DNA from: Hyphomicrobiales bacterium
GTDB taxonomy: Bacteria > Pseudomonadota > Alphaproteobacteria > Rhizobiales > JAJFHB01
Assembly: GCA_021775795.1 (NCBI GenBank)
Contig: JAJFHB010000090.1
Coordinates: 1 to 6,741, forward strand
Direction: 5' to 3'
DNA: 6,741 bases
This document shows positions 1-6,627 of the stretch, piece after piece. The stretch's first letter is position 1. Each line of letters starts with the position of its first letter. The notes beneath the pieces were generated by a model. That model was not told the DNA's origin. It did not search any database and saw nothing but the letters and a program-made list of their open reading frames with translations. Both the position numbers and the translations under genes were made by a program.

Positions 1-447
1 CGTAGCACGGAAGGTGAGGGCCGTGTCTTCGCCATCGATCTGCAGGTGATGGAAACCATTGCCGGTGTCGAAGCTGCAGTCGTGGATTTCATGGAACCCG
101 ATGCGGAAGATCGCATTCTCGCTATGCTGGGCGGGCTGCGCGCAGACATCGTTCTGTCCGATATGGCCGCACCGTCTACAGGCCACAAGGGCACCGATCA
201 TCTGCGCATTATGGCTGTGTGTGAAACTGCCCTGCATTTCGCCTGCAAAATTTTGGCACGTGAAGGGGTTTTTCTGGCCAAAGTGCTGCAGGGTGGAACC
301 GAGCATGCGCTGCTGGAGGCAATGAAACGTAACTTCACCGCCGTAAAGCATGTAAAGCCAGCCGCCAGCCGTCAGAATTCCTCCGAGCTATACGTCATTG
401 CGACAGGATTCCGGGGGCCGGAACCCGACTCTGAAACCGAGAGTTAG
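1..447 (+). CDS. rlmE: RlmE, 23S rRNA (uridine-2'-O)-methyltransferase, 3' part only
   Basis: The reading frame is open from base 1 and encodes the last 148 residues of an RlmE/FtsJ/RrmJ protein. This cytoplasmic SAM-dependent enzyme 2'-O-methylates a uridine in the A-loop of 23S rRNA (U2552 in E. coli) late in 50S assembly. What is seen: a GRVFAIDL strand, SDMAAP with Asp54 of the fragment, LAKVLQGG with Lys94, and SSELYVIATG with Glu129. The spacings of 40 and 35 residues equal those of the E. coli catalytic residues D124, K164 and E199. The first catalytic lysine and the SAM-binding glycine loop lie upstream of the window. By comparison with the 209-residue E. coli enzyme, some 60-90 N-terminal residues are missing. 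The C-terminal tail (GPEPDSETES) is short and acidic. The gene ends 167 bases before guaB. Internal GTG/ATG codons near base 46 are not the true start. Confidence 0.93.
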   Translation, partial: RSTEGEGRVFAIDLQVMETIAGVEAAVVDFMEPDAEDRILAMLGGLRADIVLSDMAAPSTGHKGTDHLRIMAVCETALHFACKILAREGVFLAKVLQGGTEHALLEAMKRNFTAVKHVKPAASRQNSSELYVIATGFRGPEPDSETES

Positions 448-601
448 TCCTGAATAATTCCGGTTTTGCACAGGTTGAATGGCGCTTTGCTTTTGTCGCA
501 ATCCGGTGTTAAAGACGGTTGCCAACCAAGGGAATCGCTGCAACCAGACGACATTCGGCAGCAGACGGTTCATTCGGTATCGAGGAAGCCCATAGCAGGC
601 T

Positions 602-607
602 AGGAGG
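602..607 (+). promoter_or_regulatory. guaB ribosome binding site that fixes the start
   Basis: A perfect AGGAGG sits 7 nt upstream of the ATG at 615. The frame stays open upstream to an ATG at 519, but that start has no comparable Shine-Dalgarno sequence. It would also add 32 residues ([11 protein letters not shown]...) with no counterpart in IMP dehydrogenases. The site therefore settles the start at 615. Confidence 0.85.
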
Positions 608-614
608 TTGGCAT

Positions 615-2114
615 ATGGCCACTGCGCCGCGTGCGAAATCCATAGAAGAATATCTTACGTTTGACGACGTGCTGTTGCGTCCGGGCGCATCCGATGTGAT
701 GCCGGCCGAGGCCGACACCAAAACCCGCGTCACGAATGATATTGACCTCAATATTCCCGTCATGTCTTCGGCTATGGACACGGTTACCGAAGCTCCACTC
801 GCGATCGCTATGGCGCAGGCGGGGGGAATCGGTGTCGTGCACAGGAACATGGAGCCGAACGTGCAAGCTGAGCACGTCCGTCGCGTCAAGAAGTTTGAAT
901 CCGGAATGGTGGTCAATCCGGTCACCATCACCCCGGATGAAAGCCTCGCTGACGCCCTGGATCTGATGGTCAGGCACAAGATTTCCGGAATTCCAGTGAC
1001 AGAGCGACGGGTCAACGGAAATGGCGCTGGCAAATTGGTGGGTATCGTCACCAACCGCGATCTGCGCTTTGCCACCAATCCCAAGCAACTCGTGCGCGAG
1101 TTGATGACGCACGAAAACCTTGTCACCGTCAGTGAAAGTGTGGACCAGGTAGAGGCCAAACGGCTGCTGCACCAAAACCGCATTGAAAAACTGCTTGTTG
1201 TCGATGAAGACTATCAATGCGTTGGCCTGATTACCGTCAAGGATATGGAAAAGGCGAGGCTGCACCCGGACGCCTGTAAGGATGAGCACGGACGGCTGAG
1301 GGTCGCTGGAGCGACCGGCGTGGGAGACAAGGGTATGGACCGGGTCGAGCGCCTTCTCGATGCGGGTGCTGACCTCATTGTGGTGGATACGGCGCACGGC
1401 CACTCCTCACAGGTTATCGAAACAGTGAAGCGCATCAAGCGCATGAGCAATGTTGCCCGTGTCATGGCCGGCAATGTTGCAACCGCTGATGCAACTAAAG
1501 CGCTGATCGATGCAGGAGCGGATTCCATCAAGGTTGGTATTGGCCCCGGATCCATTTGCACGACGCGCATTGTTGCCGGCGTCGGCGTACCGCAGCTCTC
1601 GGCCATCTTCGAATGTGTACATGGCGCTGCAGACAGTGATGTTCCCGTCATTGCGGACGGCGGCATCAAATATTCGGGCGACATGGCAAAAGCAATCGCT
1701 GCAGGTGCTGAGTGCGTCATGATCGGTTCGCTGTTTGCGGGAACAGATGAGAGCCCAGGCGAAGTCTTCCTGTATCAGGGCCGAAGCTACAAGGCCTACA
1801 GGGGCATGGGCTCGGTAGGCGCGATGGCGCGTGGCTCTGCTGACCGCTATTTCCAGCAGGATATTCAGGAAACACTGAAGCTGGTTCCCGAAGGCGTCGA
1901 AGGGCAGGTGCCGTACAAGGGGCCCATGTCCAGTGTGCTGCATCAACTGGTTGGCGGCCTGCGTGCCGCGATGGGTTACACGGGCTGCGGCTCCATTGAA
2001 GCCTTTAGAACTCAGACAGATTTTATACGCATTACGTCCGCTTCGCTGCGGGAAAGTCATGTGCACGATGTGACCATTACCCGGGAAACGCCAAACTATC
2101 CCGGTCACTCATAG
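615..2114 (+). CDS. guaB: GuaB, inosine-5'-monophosphate dehydrogenase
   Basis: This is a 499-residue cytoplasmic enzyme that oxidises IMP to XMP with NAD+, the first committed step of GMP synthesis. Its product is the substrate of guaA downstream. Seen in order: N-terminal barrel segment (TFDDVLLRP 15-23; SSAMDTVTE 51-59; [10 protein letters not shown] 70-79), a tandem CBS (Bateman) insert at about 95-225, then the rest of the TIM barrel. The catalytic loop GPGSICTTR carries Cys315, matching E. coli Cys305 with a constant offset of 10. The phosphate-binding ADGG is at 347-350 and the flap dyad Arg411-Tyr412 lies in DRYFQQ. The flap reads [11 protein letters not shown]. The length fits the family (E. 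coli 488). Bateman domains of bacterial IMPDHs bind ATP/GTP and can modulate activity; that is family knowledge, not visible here. No convincing sigma-70 promoter was found in the 167-base gap upstream. Confidence 0.98.
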   Translation: MATAPRAKSIEEYLTFDDVLLRPGASDVMPAEADTKTRVTNDIDLNIPVMSSAMDTVTEAPLAIAMAQAGGIGVVHRNMEPNVQAEHVRRVKKFESGMVVNPVTITPDESLADALDLMVRHKISGIPVTERRVNGNGAGKLVGIVTNRDLRFATNPKQLVRELMTHENLVTVSESVDQVEAKRLLHQNRIEKLLVVDEDYQCVGLITVKDMEKARLHPDACKDEHGRLRVAGATGVGDKGMDRVERLLDAGADLIVVDTAHGHSSQVIETVKRIKRMSNVARVMAGNVATADATKALIDAGADSIKVGIGPGSICTTRIVAGVGVPQLSAIFECVHGAADSDVPVIADGGIKYSGDMAKAIAAGAECVMIGSLFAGTDESPGEVFLYQGRSYKAYRGMGSVGAMARGSADRYFQQDIQETLKLVPEGVEGQVPYKGPMSSVLHQLVGGLRAAMGYTGCGSIEAFRTQTDFIRITSASLRESHVHDVTITRETPNYPGHS

Positions 2115-2189
2115 TCGTTCTTTTGTTCATCTGTTCGCGTTTCACAGGCTGCCTCTTGAAAACAGGCGGCGGGATAAGGATTCTATTTC

Positions 2190-3479
2190 ATGCACTTGGG
2201 GGGACGCATTCAAGCTGCCATTGAAGTGCTTCAAGAAGTTGAAAACAAACACCGCCCGGCAGGAGATGCCTTGCGGGATTGGGGCAGGGCACATCGATTT
2301 GCCGGATCGGGAGATCGGGCTGTGATCGGCAATCTGGTGTTTGATGCCCTGCGCAAGCGGCGCAGCCTCGCCCAACTTATGGCCGATGACGGAGCAAGGG
2401 CAGCAATACTCGCCGTTGTCGCACGAGAGTGGGCGGTAACGGTCGAGACGCTTGAAGCGGCATGTGCGGATCCGCACGGGCCCGATAACCTGTCTGCCGA
2501 CGAACGAGACCGGTTGAGCGGGGAGAGCAATGCACCAACTGCCGGCTCCCCGATGCTGGACATCCCTGAATGGCTGTCTGCCCAGTTTGGACAGGTGTTT
2601 GGTGACGATTTGCAGGTTGAATGCGCAGCTTTGGGAGATCGACCACCCATCGACTTGCGCGTCAATTCACTCAAATCCACCCGGGAAAAAGTGCTGAAGG
2701 CACTCTCGCGTTTCGGCGCAAAAGCCTGTTTGACATCGCCCGTTGGCGTGCGTGTTGATGCACCTGCCGATGCTGACCGTTATCCAAATCTGGAAGCAGA
2801 AGCCGCACACGGCAAAGGCTGGTTTGAAACCCAGGATGAAGGCTCACAGATTGCAGCTCTCCTGGCGACCGCAAAGCCCGGCGAGCAAGTGCTGGATCTG
2901 TGCGCCGGCGCCGGCGGAAAAACACTGGCCCTTGCCGGTGCGATGCGGAACAAAGGGCAGATCTATGCCTATGACAAAGACCGAACGCGGTTGCGTCGCA
3001 TTTTCGAGCGTCTGAAACGTGCCGGTGTTCGCAACAGCCAGGTGATCGAAGCAGCGGACGAGAAGGCATTGTCCAATCTGGATAACCGCATGGACCTGGT
3101 TTTTGTCGATGCGCCGTGCTCAGGTTCAGGCACCTGGCGCCGCCGACCGGATGCGAAATGGCGACTTAGTTCAGCAGCACTTGAGCGCCGGCTGGAAGAG
3201 CAGCGCGATGTTCTGGCGTTGGCGGCAGGCAAAGTACGTCCAGGCGGTCGTCTGGTCTATGTCACCTGTTCCTTGTTGCCTCAGGAAAACGGCAAACAGG
3301 TTCAGACGTTTCTGGCAGATCACGCCGATTTCACACCTCTCGCCGTCACCGACCTCTGGACGAAGAGTTTTGATGCCGCAGTGCCCCGAAGCTCAAACGG
3401 TGCCGATAATGGCATAGTCCTGACGCCTCATGCGAACAGTACGGATGGTTTTTATGTAGCAGTCATGGAGCGCCGCTGA
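2190..3479 (+). CDS. RsmB/NOP-family RNA (cytosine-5)-methyltransferase
   Basis: The 429-residue protein is predicted to transfer a methyl group from SAM to C5 of a cytosine in RNA, most likely 16S rRNA. Residues about 1-125 form a helical NusB-like N-terminal part (RFAGSGDRAVIGNLVFDALR around 36-55). The ferredoxin-like linker follows (PPIDLRVNS 152-160), then the Rossmann catalytic domain. SAM motif I is VLDLCAGAGGKT (234-245) and the acidic motif is DK at 262-263. Motif IV is DAPCSGSG with Cys310, and motif VI is VTCSLLPQEN with the catalytic nucleophile Cys360. Both cysteines of the two-cysteine m5C mechanism are present. The ATG has AAGGA (2176-2180) 9 nt upstream. It lies 75 bases after guaB and 45 before guaA, so co-transcription is likely. 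Alphaproteobacteria often carry more than one RsmB/NOP paralogue, so identity with E. coli RsmB (C967 of 16S rRNA) is not certain. I leave the symbol blank for that reason. Confidence 0.92.
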   Translation: MHLGGRIQAAIEVLQEVENKHRPAGDALRDWGRAHRFAGSGDRAVIGNLVFDALRKRRSLAQLMADDGARAAILAVVAREWAVTVETLEAACADPHGPDNLSADERDRLSGESNAPTAGSPMLDIPEWLSAQFGQVFGDDLQVECAALGDRPPIDLRVNSLKSTREKVLKALSRFGAKACLTSPVGVRVDAPADADRYPNLEAEAAHGKGWFETQDEGSQIAALLATAKPGEQVLDLCAGAGGKTLALAGAMRNKGQIYAYDKDRTRLRRIFERLKRAGVRNSQVIEAADEKALSNLDNRMDLVFVDAPCSGSGTWRRRPDAKWRLSSAALERRLEEQRDVLALAAGKVRPGGRLVYVTCSLLPQENGKQVQTFLADHADFTPLAVTDLWTKSFDAAVPRSSNGADNGIVLTPHANSTDGFYVAVMERR

Positions 3480-3502
3480 TGTGGTGCTTCACTTCGAGTA
3501 TC

Positions 3503-3519
3503 CGCCGGTGAGACCGGCG
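3503..3519 (+). promoter_or_regulatory. Hairpin immediately upstream of the guaA start
   Basis: CGCCGGT and ACCGGCG form a perfect 7-bp inverted repeat with a 3-base GAG loop. The stem ends 5 bases before the guaA ATG (3525) and occupies the position where the Shine-Dalgarno sequence should lie. The best SD-like bases (GGTGAG, 3507-3512) are inside the stem and loop. No T-run follows, so it does not read as a rho-independent terminator. A role in tuning guaA translation or RNA processing is inference only. A 7-bp GC-rich repeat could also arise by chance. Confidence 0.45.
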
Positions 3520-3524
3520 CCTTC

Positions 3525-5096
3525 ATGAAACGACAATCGGATGCGCCCATGCATGATCGTATTCTCATTCTGGACTTTGGTTCTCAGGTAACTCAACTCA
3601 TCGCCCGCCGAGTTCGCGAGCTTGGTGTTTATTGTGAAATTGTACCGTTTAACCGCGCGGATGACCTGATCGATACCTATGCGCCCCGGGGCATTATCCT
3701 GTCAGGCGGGCCCGCAAGCGTCGTTGCCACCGACACCCCCCGAGCCCCACAAAAGGTTTTCGACGCAGGAGTTCCGGTTCTTGGTATCTGCTATGGCGAG
3801 CAAACCATGTGCGCGCAGCTGGGCGGTGAAGTGGAAGAATCAGATGAACGCGAGTTTGGCCGTGCAACCCTGGAAATAACATCTCAATGCGCCCTGTTTG
3901 ATGGCATATGGAAGCCGGGCGATACGGATCAGGTCTGGATGAGCCACGGCGATCGTGTCAGCCGGCTGCCGGATGGCTTTTCGGTGGTCGCAATCAGCAA
4001 CAACGCTCCCTATGCGGCAATCGCCAATGAGGAGAAGCAACTATACGGCGTGCAGTTCCATCCCGAAGTCATGCATACGCCCCGGGGTAAGGATCTCCTG
4101 CGCAACTTTGCCCACAATATCTGCAAGTGCAGCGGCGACTGGTCCATGGCCTCGTTCAAGGATGAACAGATTGCAAATATCCGGGCGCAGGTCGGCACGG
4201 GTCGGGTCATCTGCGGCCTGTCCGGTGGTGTCGATTCTGCCGTCACAGCTGTTCTCATTCACGAAGCCATTGGCGACCAGCTGCAATGTGTTTTCGTTGA
4301 CACCGGGCTCATGCGGGCAGGTGAGGCGGAGGAGGTCGTAAATCTCTTTAGAGGTCACTACAATATTCCCCTGGCGCATGTGGACGCCGGGAAGGAGTTC
4401 CTCGATCAGCTTGACGGTGTTTCTGATCCTGAACGCAAACGGAAGATCATTGGCGCAGCCTTTATCGACGTGTTCGAGCGGGAGGCGGAACGGGCCGGCG
4501 GTGCAGACTTCCTGGCTCAGGGCACGCTCTACCCGGATGTCATTGAGAGCGTTTCTTTCACCGGGGGCCCGAGTGTCACCATTAAATCGCATCACAATGT
4601 CGGCGGCCTGCCGGAGCGCATGAACATGCAGTTGGTGGAACCACTGCGTGAGCTTTTCAAAGATGAAGTGCGTGTTCTGGGCAAGGAACTCGGCATGCCG
4701 GATGAGTTTGTCGGCCGCCATCCTTTTCCAGGGCCTGGCCTCGCGATCCGGATCCCGGGGGAAATTACCCATGAAAAGCTGGAAATCCTCCGCAAGGCAG
4801 ATCGGGTTTATCTCGAACAGATCCGCAATGCCGGCCTTTATGATAAGATTTGGCAGGCTTTTGCAGTGCTTCTGCCAGTCCAGACTGTAGGCGTCATGGG
4901 CGACAGCCGGACCTACGATTTTGTCTGTGCCCTGCGTGCCGTGACATCTACCGATGGAATGACGGCAGACTATTATCCTTTTGAGCATGAGTTTCTCGCA
5001 GCCACGTCAACCCGCATTAGCAATGAGGTGCGGGGTATAAACCGGGTGGTCTATGATGTGACCTCGAAGCCTCCGGGAACCATCGAGTGGGAATAG
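3525..5096 (+). CDS. guaA: GuaA, GMP synthase (glutamine-hydrolysing)
   Basis: This 523-residue two-domain cytoplasmic amidotransferase converts XMP, ATP and glutamine to GMP, consuming the product of GuaB. The class I glutaminase domain (about 12-200) starts [12 protein letters not shown] and has the oxyanion-strand motif ILSGGP (58-63). It has nucleophile Cys89 in GICYGEQTM and the His179/Glu181 pair in QFHPEV. The ATP pyrophosphatase domain carries the PP-loop SGGVDS at 233-238. The C-terminal dimerisation/XMP-binding domain has [13 protein letters not shown] (398-410) and ends in the invariant-looking [10 protein letters not shown]. The length matches family members (about 520-525). The ATG at 3525 gives a typical N-terminal extension before the first strand. 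An in-frame ATG at 3549 (MHDRILIL) is an alternative, and neither has a good Shine-Dalgarno sequence. A hairpin at 3503-3519 abuts the start. The 3' end is a known target of genomic-island integrases in other bacteria. Confidence 0.98.
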   Translation: MKRQSDAPMHDRILILDFGSQVTQLIARRVRELGVYCEIVPFNRADDLIDTYAPRGIILSGGPASVVATDTPRAPQKVFDAGVPVLGICYGEQTMCAQLGGEVEESDEREFGRATLEITSQCALFDGIWKPGDTDQVWMSHGDRVSRLPDGFSVVAISNNAPYAAIANEEKQLYGVQFHPEVMHTPRGKDLLRNFAHNICKCSGDWSMASFKDEQIANIRAQVGTGRVICGLSGGVDSAVTAVLIHEAIGDQLQCVFVDTGLMRAGEAEEVVNLFRGHYNIPLAHVDAGKEFLDQLDGVSDPERKRKIIGAAFIDVFEREAERAGGADFLAQGTLYPDVIESVSFTGGPSVTIKSHHNVGGLPERMNMQLVEPLRELFKDEVRVLGKELGMPDEFVGRHPFPGPGLAIRIPGEITHEKLEILRKADRVYLEQIRNAGLYDKIWQAFAVLLPVQTVGVMGDSRTYDFVCALRAVTSTDGMTADYYPFEHEFLAATSTRISNEVRGINRVVYDVTSKPPGTIEWE

Positions 5097-5185
5097 GCCT
5101 TCCTGGGTGAGTTACAGCCAGGCAAAAATACTCGGCTTCAGATTGGATTGCTGAACGATCCATTGGCTGAAAAGGGGCGGGAGAA

Positions 5186-5296
5186 ATGGGTGTAATTCGG
5201 TCAGCTTTGAAAAGTTTCCTGCGTTTGTCAGCCCGCCACCTCATTTGCAGAAAAGCGGTAAAACAGTCAGCTTGGGACGCGGGCATGACGGAATGA
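5186..5296 (+). CDS. Possible 36-residue basic peptide overlapping the methyltransferase start
   Basis: This short ORF (MGVIRSALKSFLRLSARHLI...) begins at an ATG with AAAGGGG (5171-5177) 8 nt upstream, a respectable Shine-Dalgarno sequence. Its TGA (5294-5296) overlaps the ATG of the next gene (5293-5295) as ATGA, the arrangement typical of translational coupling. The peptide is cationic: three Lys, four Arg and one His against one Asp and one Glu. Ile4, Leu8, Leu12, Ala16 and Ile20 on one face and Arg5, Lys9, Arg13 and Arg17 on another suggest an amphipathic helix over residues 3-20. I recognise no family. It could be a leader peptide that delivers ribosomes to the weakly signalled methyltransferase start, a genuine small protein, the decayed N-terminus of an older gene, or a chance ORF. 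Confidence 0.4.
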   Translation: MGVIRSALKSFLRLSARHLICRKAVKQSAWDAGMTE

Positions 5297-5943
5297 ACAG
5301 CAAGGATATCTTCGACAAGGTTTACAATGAGGGGACTTGGGGAAGGGACGCGTTGGGTCAAGCCACAAGTGGTCCTGGGTCGCACACTCAACACGTTGTG
5401 AACCCGTACATCAAATCAGCAAAAGCAAAAATCGCATCTCTAAACTGCAAAATCATTGTTGATCTGGGATGCGGAGATTTCAATGTGGGGAAATATTTTG
5501 TTGATGATTGTGAAAAATACATCGCCTGCGATGTGTCGAGTGTAGTTCTACAGAATAACCGTCAAAAATATAGTTTTGAGAATGTTGAATTCAGAGAATT
5601 GAATATTACAAAGGACAGAATGCCAAGCGGTGATTTGGCTTTTGTAAGACAGGTTCTGCAACACTTGAGTAATTCGGAAATAGAGAGCTTCATTGAGATC
5701 ATAAATCTCTATAAGCCGTTCAGATATTTACTTGTTACTGAGCATCTGCCATCTGCGTCTGATTTTGTGCCGAATTTAGATATGCCGACAAGCCACGGTA
5801 TCCGTGTGGGTATGAACAGTGGCATTGAATTGCACAATGCACCATTCAATCTAAGCTATCAAAAGATGGAAAACATTGCCGAAGTAAGCGAGGCGACCAG
5901 CGGTGTTGATGCGCTAATTAGATCTACGCTATATGAATTGTAG
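5293..5943 (+). CDS. Class I SAM-dependent methyltransferase, substrate unknown
   Basis: The 216-residue protein has a Rossmann methyltransferase core. Seen: an N-terminal segment with IFDKVYNEGTWG (6-17) and SGPGS (26-30); SAM motif I IVDLGCGD (55-62); acidic Asp80 after strand 2 (IACDVSS); post-motif DLAFVRQVLQHLSNSEI (114-130); a strand LLVTEHLP (146-153); and a C-terminal IRVGMNSGIELHNAPFNL block. No signal peptide or membrane segment is apparent. From memory, similar proteins with a GxWG...SGxGS start are annotated only as class I methyltransferases, often near surface-polysaccharide genes, so the substrate cannot be assigned. The frame is open back to a TTG at 5245. I prefer the ATG at 5293 because the motif-bearing N-terminus begins there and it overlaps an upstream small ORF by ATGA. 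Five of eight arginines use AGA, against one AGA each in guaB and guaA, and most of the gene is AT-rich, indicating foreign origin. Confidence 0.82.
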   Translation: MNSKDIFDKVYNEGTWGRDALGQATSGPGSHTQHVVNPYIKSAKAKIASLNCKIIVDLGCGDFNVGKYFVDDCEKYIACDVSSVVLQNNRQKYSFENVEFRELNITKDRMPSGDLAFVRQVLQHLSNSEIESFIEIINLYKPFRYLLVTEHLPSASDFVPNLDMPTSHGIRVGMNSGIELHNAPFNLSYQKMENIAEVSEATSGVDALIRSTLYEL

Positions 5944-6045
5944 TAAAAAATAGAAATGAAGAATGGAATTGTAGTTGTTCTTGTTTGTTTTAACAACTGG
6001 CGATGCAAAATGTGTTTTTTATGAAGAGCAACAAAAGAAGCTGTT
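5405..6045. other. AT-rich segment, probable horizontally acquired DNA
   Basis: A hand count gives 231 G+C in the 600 bases 5461-6060 (about 38%). Nearby 60-base samples in guaA gave 55% and 65%, and 6121-6180 in the next gene gave 65%. The segment covers most of the methyltransferase gene and the AT- and T-rich spacer behind it (5941-6000 has 16 G+C in 60). The switch back to chromosomal composition at about 6045-6065 is sharp. The left edge is less clear: 5341-5400 is about 60% GC although it already belongs to the methyltransferase gene. No integrase, transposase or tRNA is present. Confidence 0.6.
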
Positions 6046-6049
6046 GAAT

Positions 6050-6054
6050 AGGAG
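6050..6054 (+). promoter_or_regulatory. nnrU ribosome binding site
   Basis: AGGAG lies 10 nt before the ATG at 6065. An in-frame GTG at 6059 lies only 4 nt away, too close for good initiation. The frame continues upstream to a TTG at 5975, but those 30 codons fall in the AT-rich spacer and do not resemble the protein family. The site therefore supports the start at 6065. Confidence 0.65.
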
Positions 6055-6064
6055 TGACGTGCCA

Positions 6065-6616
6065 ATGGGAATCTTGATTGCAGGTATCATTCTGTTCTTC
6101 GGCATCCATGTGGTGCCGGCGGTGCCGTCGCTGAAGCAGGCGCTGATCGGACGCATGGGGGAGATGGCTTACAAGGGCCTTTTCACCCTTGTCTCGTTTG
6201 CAGGTCTCGGTCTCATGATCTGGGGCTTCTCCAGCCGCGAGTTCGTGCCCCTTTATGAACCACCGGAGTGGGGCCGCAGTGTCACCATGGTGCTTGTGTT
6301 TCTGGCCATGGTCTGTCTGGCCACAGCGCAGATGAAAAGCCACATCCGGCGCTTTCTTTCACATCCAATGCTCGTTGGCATGGGGCTTTGGGCCACCGGA
6401 CATCTTCTTGCCAACGGCGACAAGGCAAGCGTCCTGCTCTTTGGGGCTTTTCTGGCCTATGCCGTGCTCGACATTGTACTTGCGAGTGCGCAAGGCCGGG
6501 TCAAGACGTTCGAACCGAAAATCAGCCATGATGTCATCAGTATCGTCGCCGGGGCTGCCGTCTATGCAGTGTTCATTCTCCTGCATCAATATATCATCGG
6601 CGTCGCGGTCATATAG
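6065..6616 (+). CDS. NnrU-family integral membrane protein
   Basis: The 183-residue protein is almost entirely hydrophobic, with about five to six predicted inner-membrane helices (roughly 2-19, 37-55, 73-89, 102-117, 121-141, 156-180). NnrU-type marks are FFGIHVVPAVPSLKQ near the N-terminus (His15), GEMAYKGLFTLVSFAGL (32-48), and the signature HPMLVGMGLWATGHLLANGD (100-119) with His113. The length fits the family (about 180-200). NnrU was named for a gene needed for nitrite/NO reduction in Rhodobacter, and the plant zeta-carotene isomerase Z-ISO, a haem protein, is related. Many alphaproteobacteria carry NnrU-like proteins away from denitrification genes, as here, so the function is unassigned and I give no symbol. 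Its stop codon overlaps the AGGAGG of the next gene, so the two are probably translated from one mRNA. Confidence 0.85.
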   Translation: MGILIAGIILFFGIHVVPAVPSLKQALIGRMGEMAYKGLFTLVSFAGLGLMIWGFSSREFVPLYEPPEWGRSVTMVLVFLAMVCLATAQMKSHIRRFLSHPMLVGMGLWATGHLLANGDKASVLLFGAFLAYAVLDIVLASAQGRVKTFEPKISHDVISIVAGAAVYAVFILLHQYIIGVAVI

Positions 6617-6620
6617 GAGG
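6615..6620 (+). promoter_or_regulatory. Ribosome binding site of the DUF1989 gene, overlapping the nnrU stop
   Basis: A perfect AGGAGG begins inside the TAG stop codon of the NnrU-family gene and is 7 nt before the ATG at 6628. This packing implies that the two genes form an operon. Confidence 0.8.
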
Positions 6621-6627
6621 CTTGCCC

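Noticed and set aside
519..614. Upstream in-frame extension of guaB starting at 519
   Set aside because: It lacks a good ribosome binding site, the extra residues do not resemble IMP dehydrogenases, and a perfect AGGAGG serves the ATG at 615.
448..614. Possible promoter between rlmE and guaB
   Set aside because: TTGAAT (475-480) and TTGTCG (493-498) resemble -35 boxes, but no matching -10 element lies about 17 nt downstream of either.
2148..2170. Hairpin GCTGCCT/AGGCGGC between guaB and the RsmB-like gene
   Set aside because: The stem contains a G-U pair and a 9-base loop, and no T-run follows on either strand. It cannot be supported as a terminator.
4041..4988. Long antisense ORFs (for example minus strand 4041-4988, 600-1403, 1407-2108)
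   Set aside because: They lie opposite guaA and guaB, show no recognisable protein motifs, and are explained by the codon structure of the real genes on the other strand.
5097..5123. Terminator after guaA (CCTGG/CCAGG with outer GCCT/AGGC)
   Set aside because: The stem is broken and short, the loop is 11 bases, and it is followed by AAAAATA rather than a T-run.
5144..5162. Hairpin in GGATTGCTGAACGATCC downstream of guaA
   Set aside because: It is a six-pair stem including a U-G pair with no T-run. It is too weak to call a terminator or attenuator.
5985..5996. TTGTTTTAACAA upstream of nnrU as an FNR/NnrR-type operator
   Set aside because: The half-sites are separated by 6 bases instead of the 8 of TTG-N8-CAA boxes, and it lies in T-rich DNA where such repeats arise easily.
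5973..5998. AGTTGTT/AACAACT inverted repeat as a terminator behind the methyltransferase
   Set aside because: The stem is AT-rich with a 12-base loop and no T-run directly after it. The T6 at 6015-6020 is too far away.
5975..6064. TTG-initiated N-terminal extension of the NnrU-family protein
   Set aside because: The extra 30 codons lie in the AT-rich spacer and lack family resemblance, while AGGAG supports the ATG at 6065.
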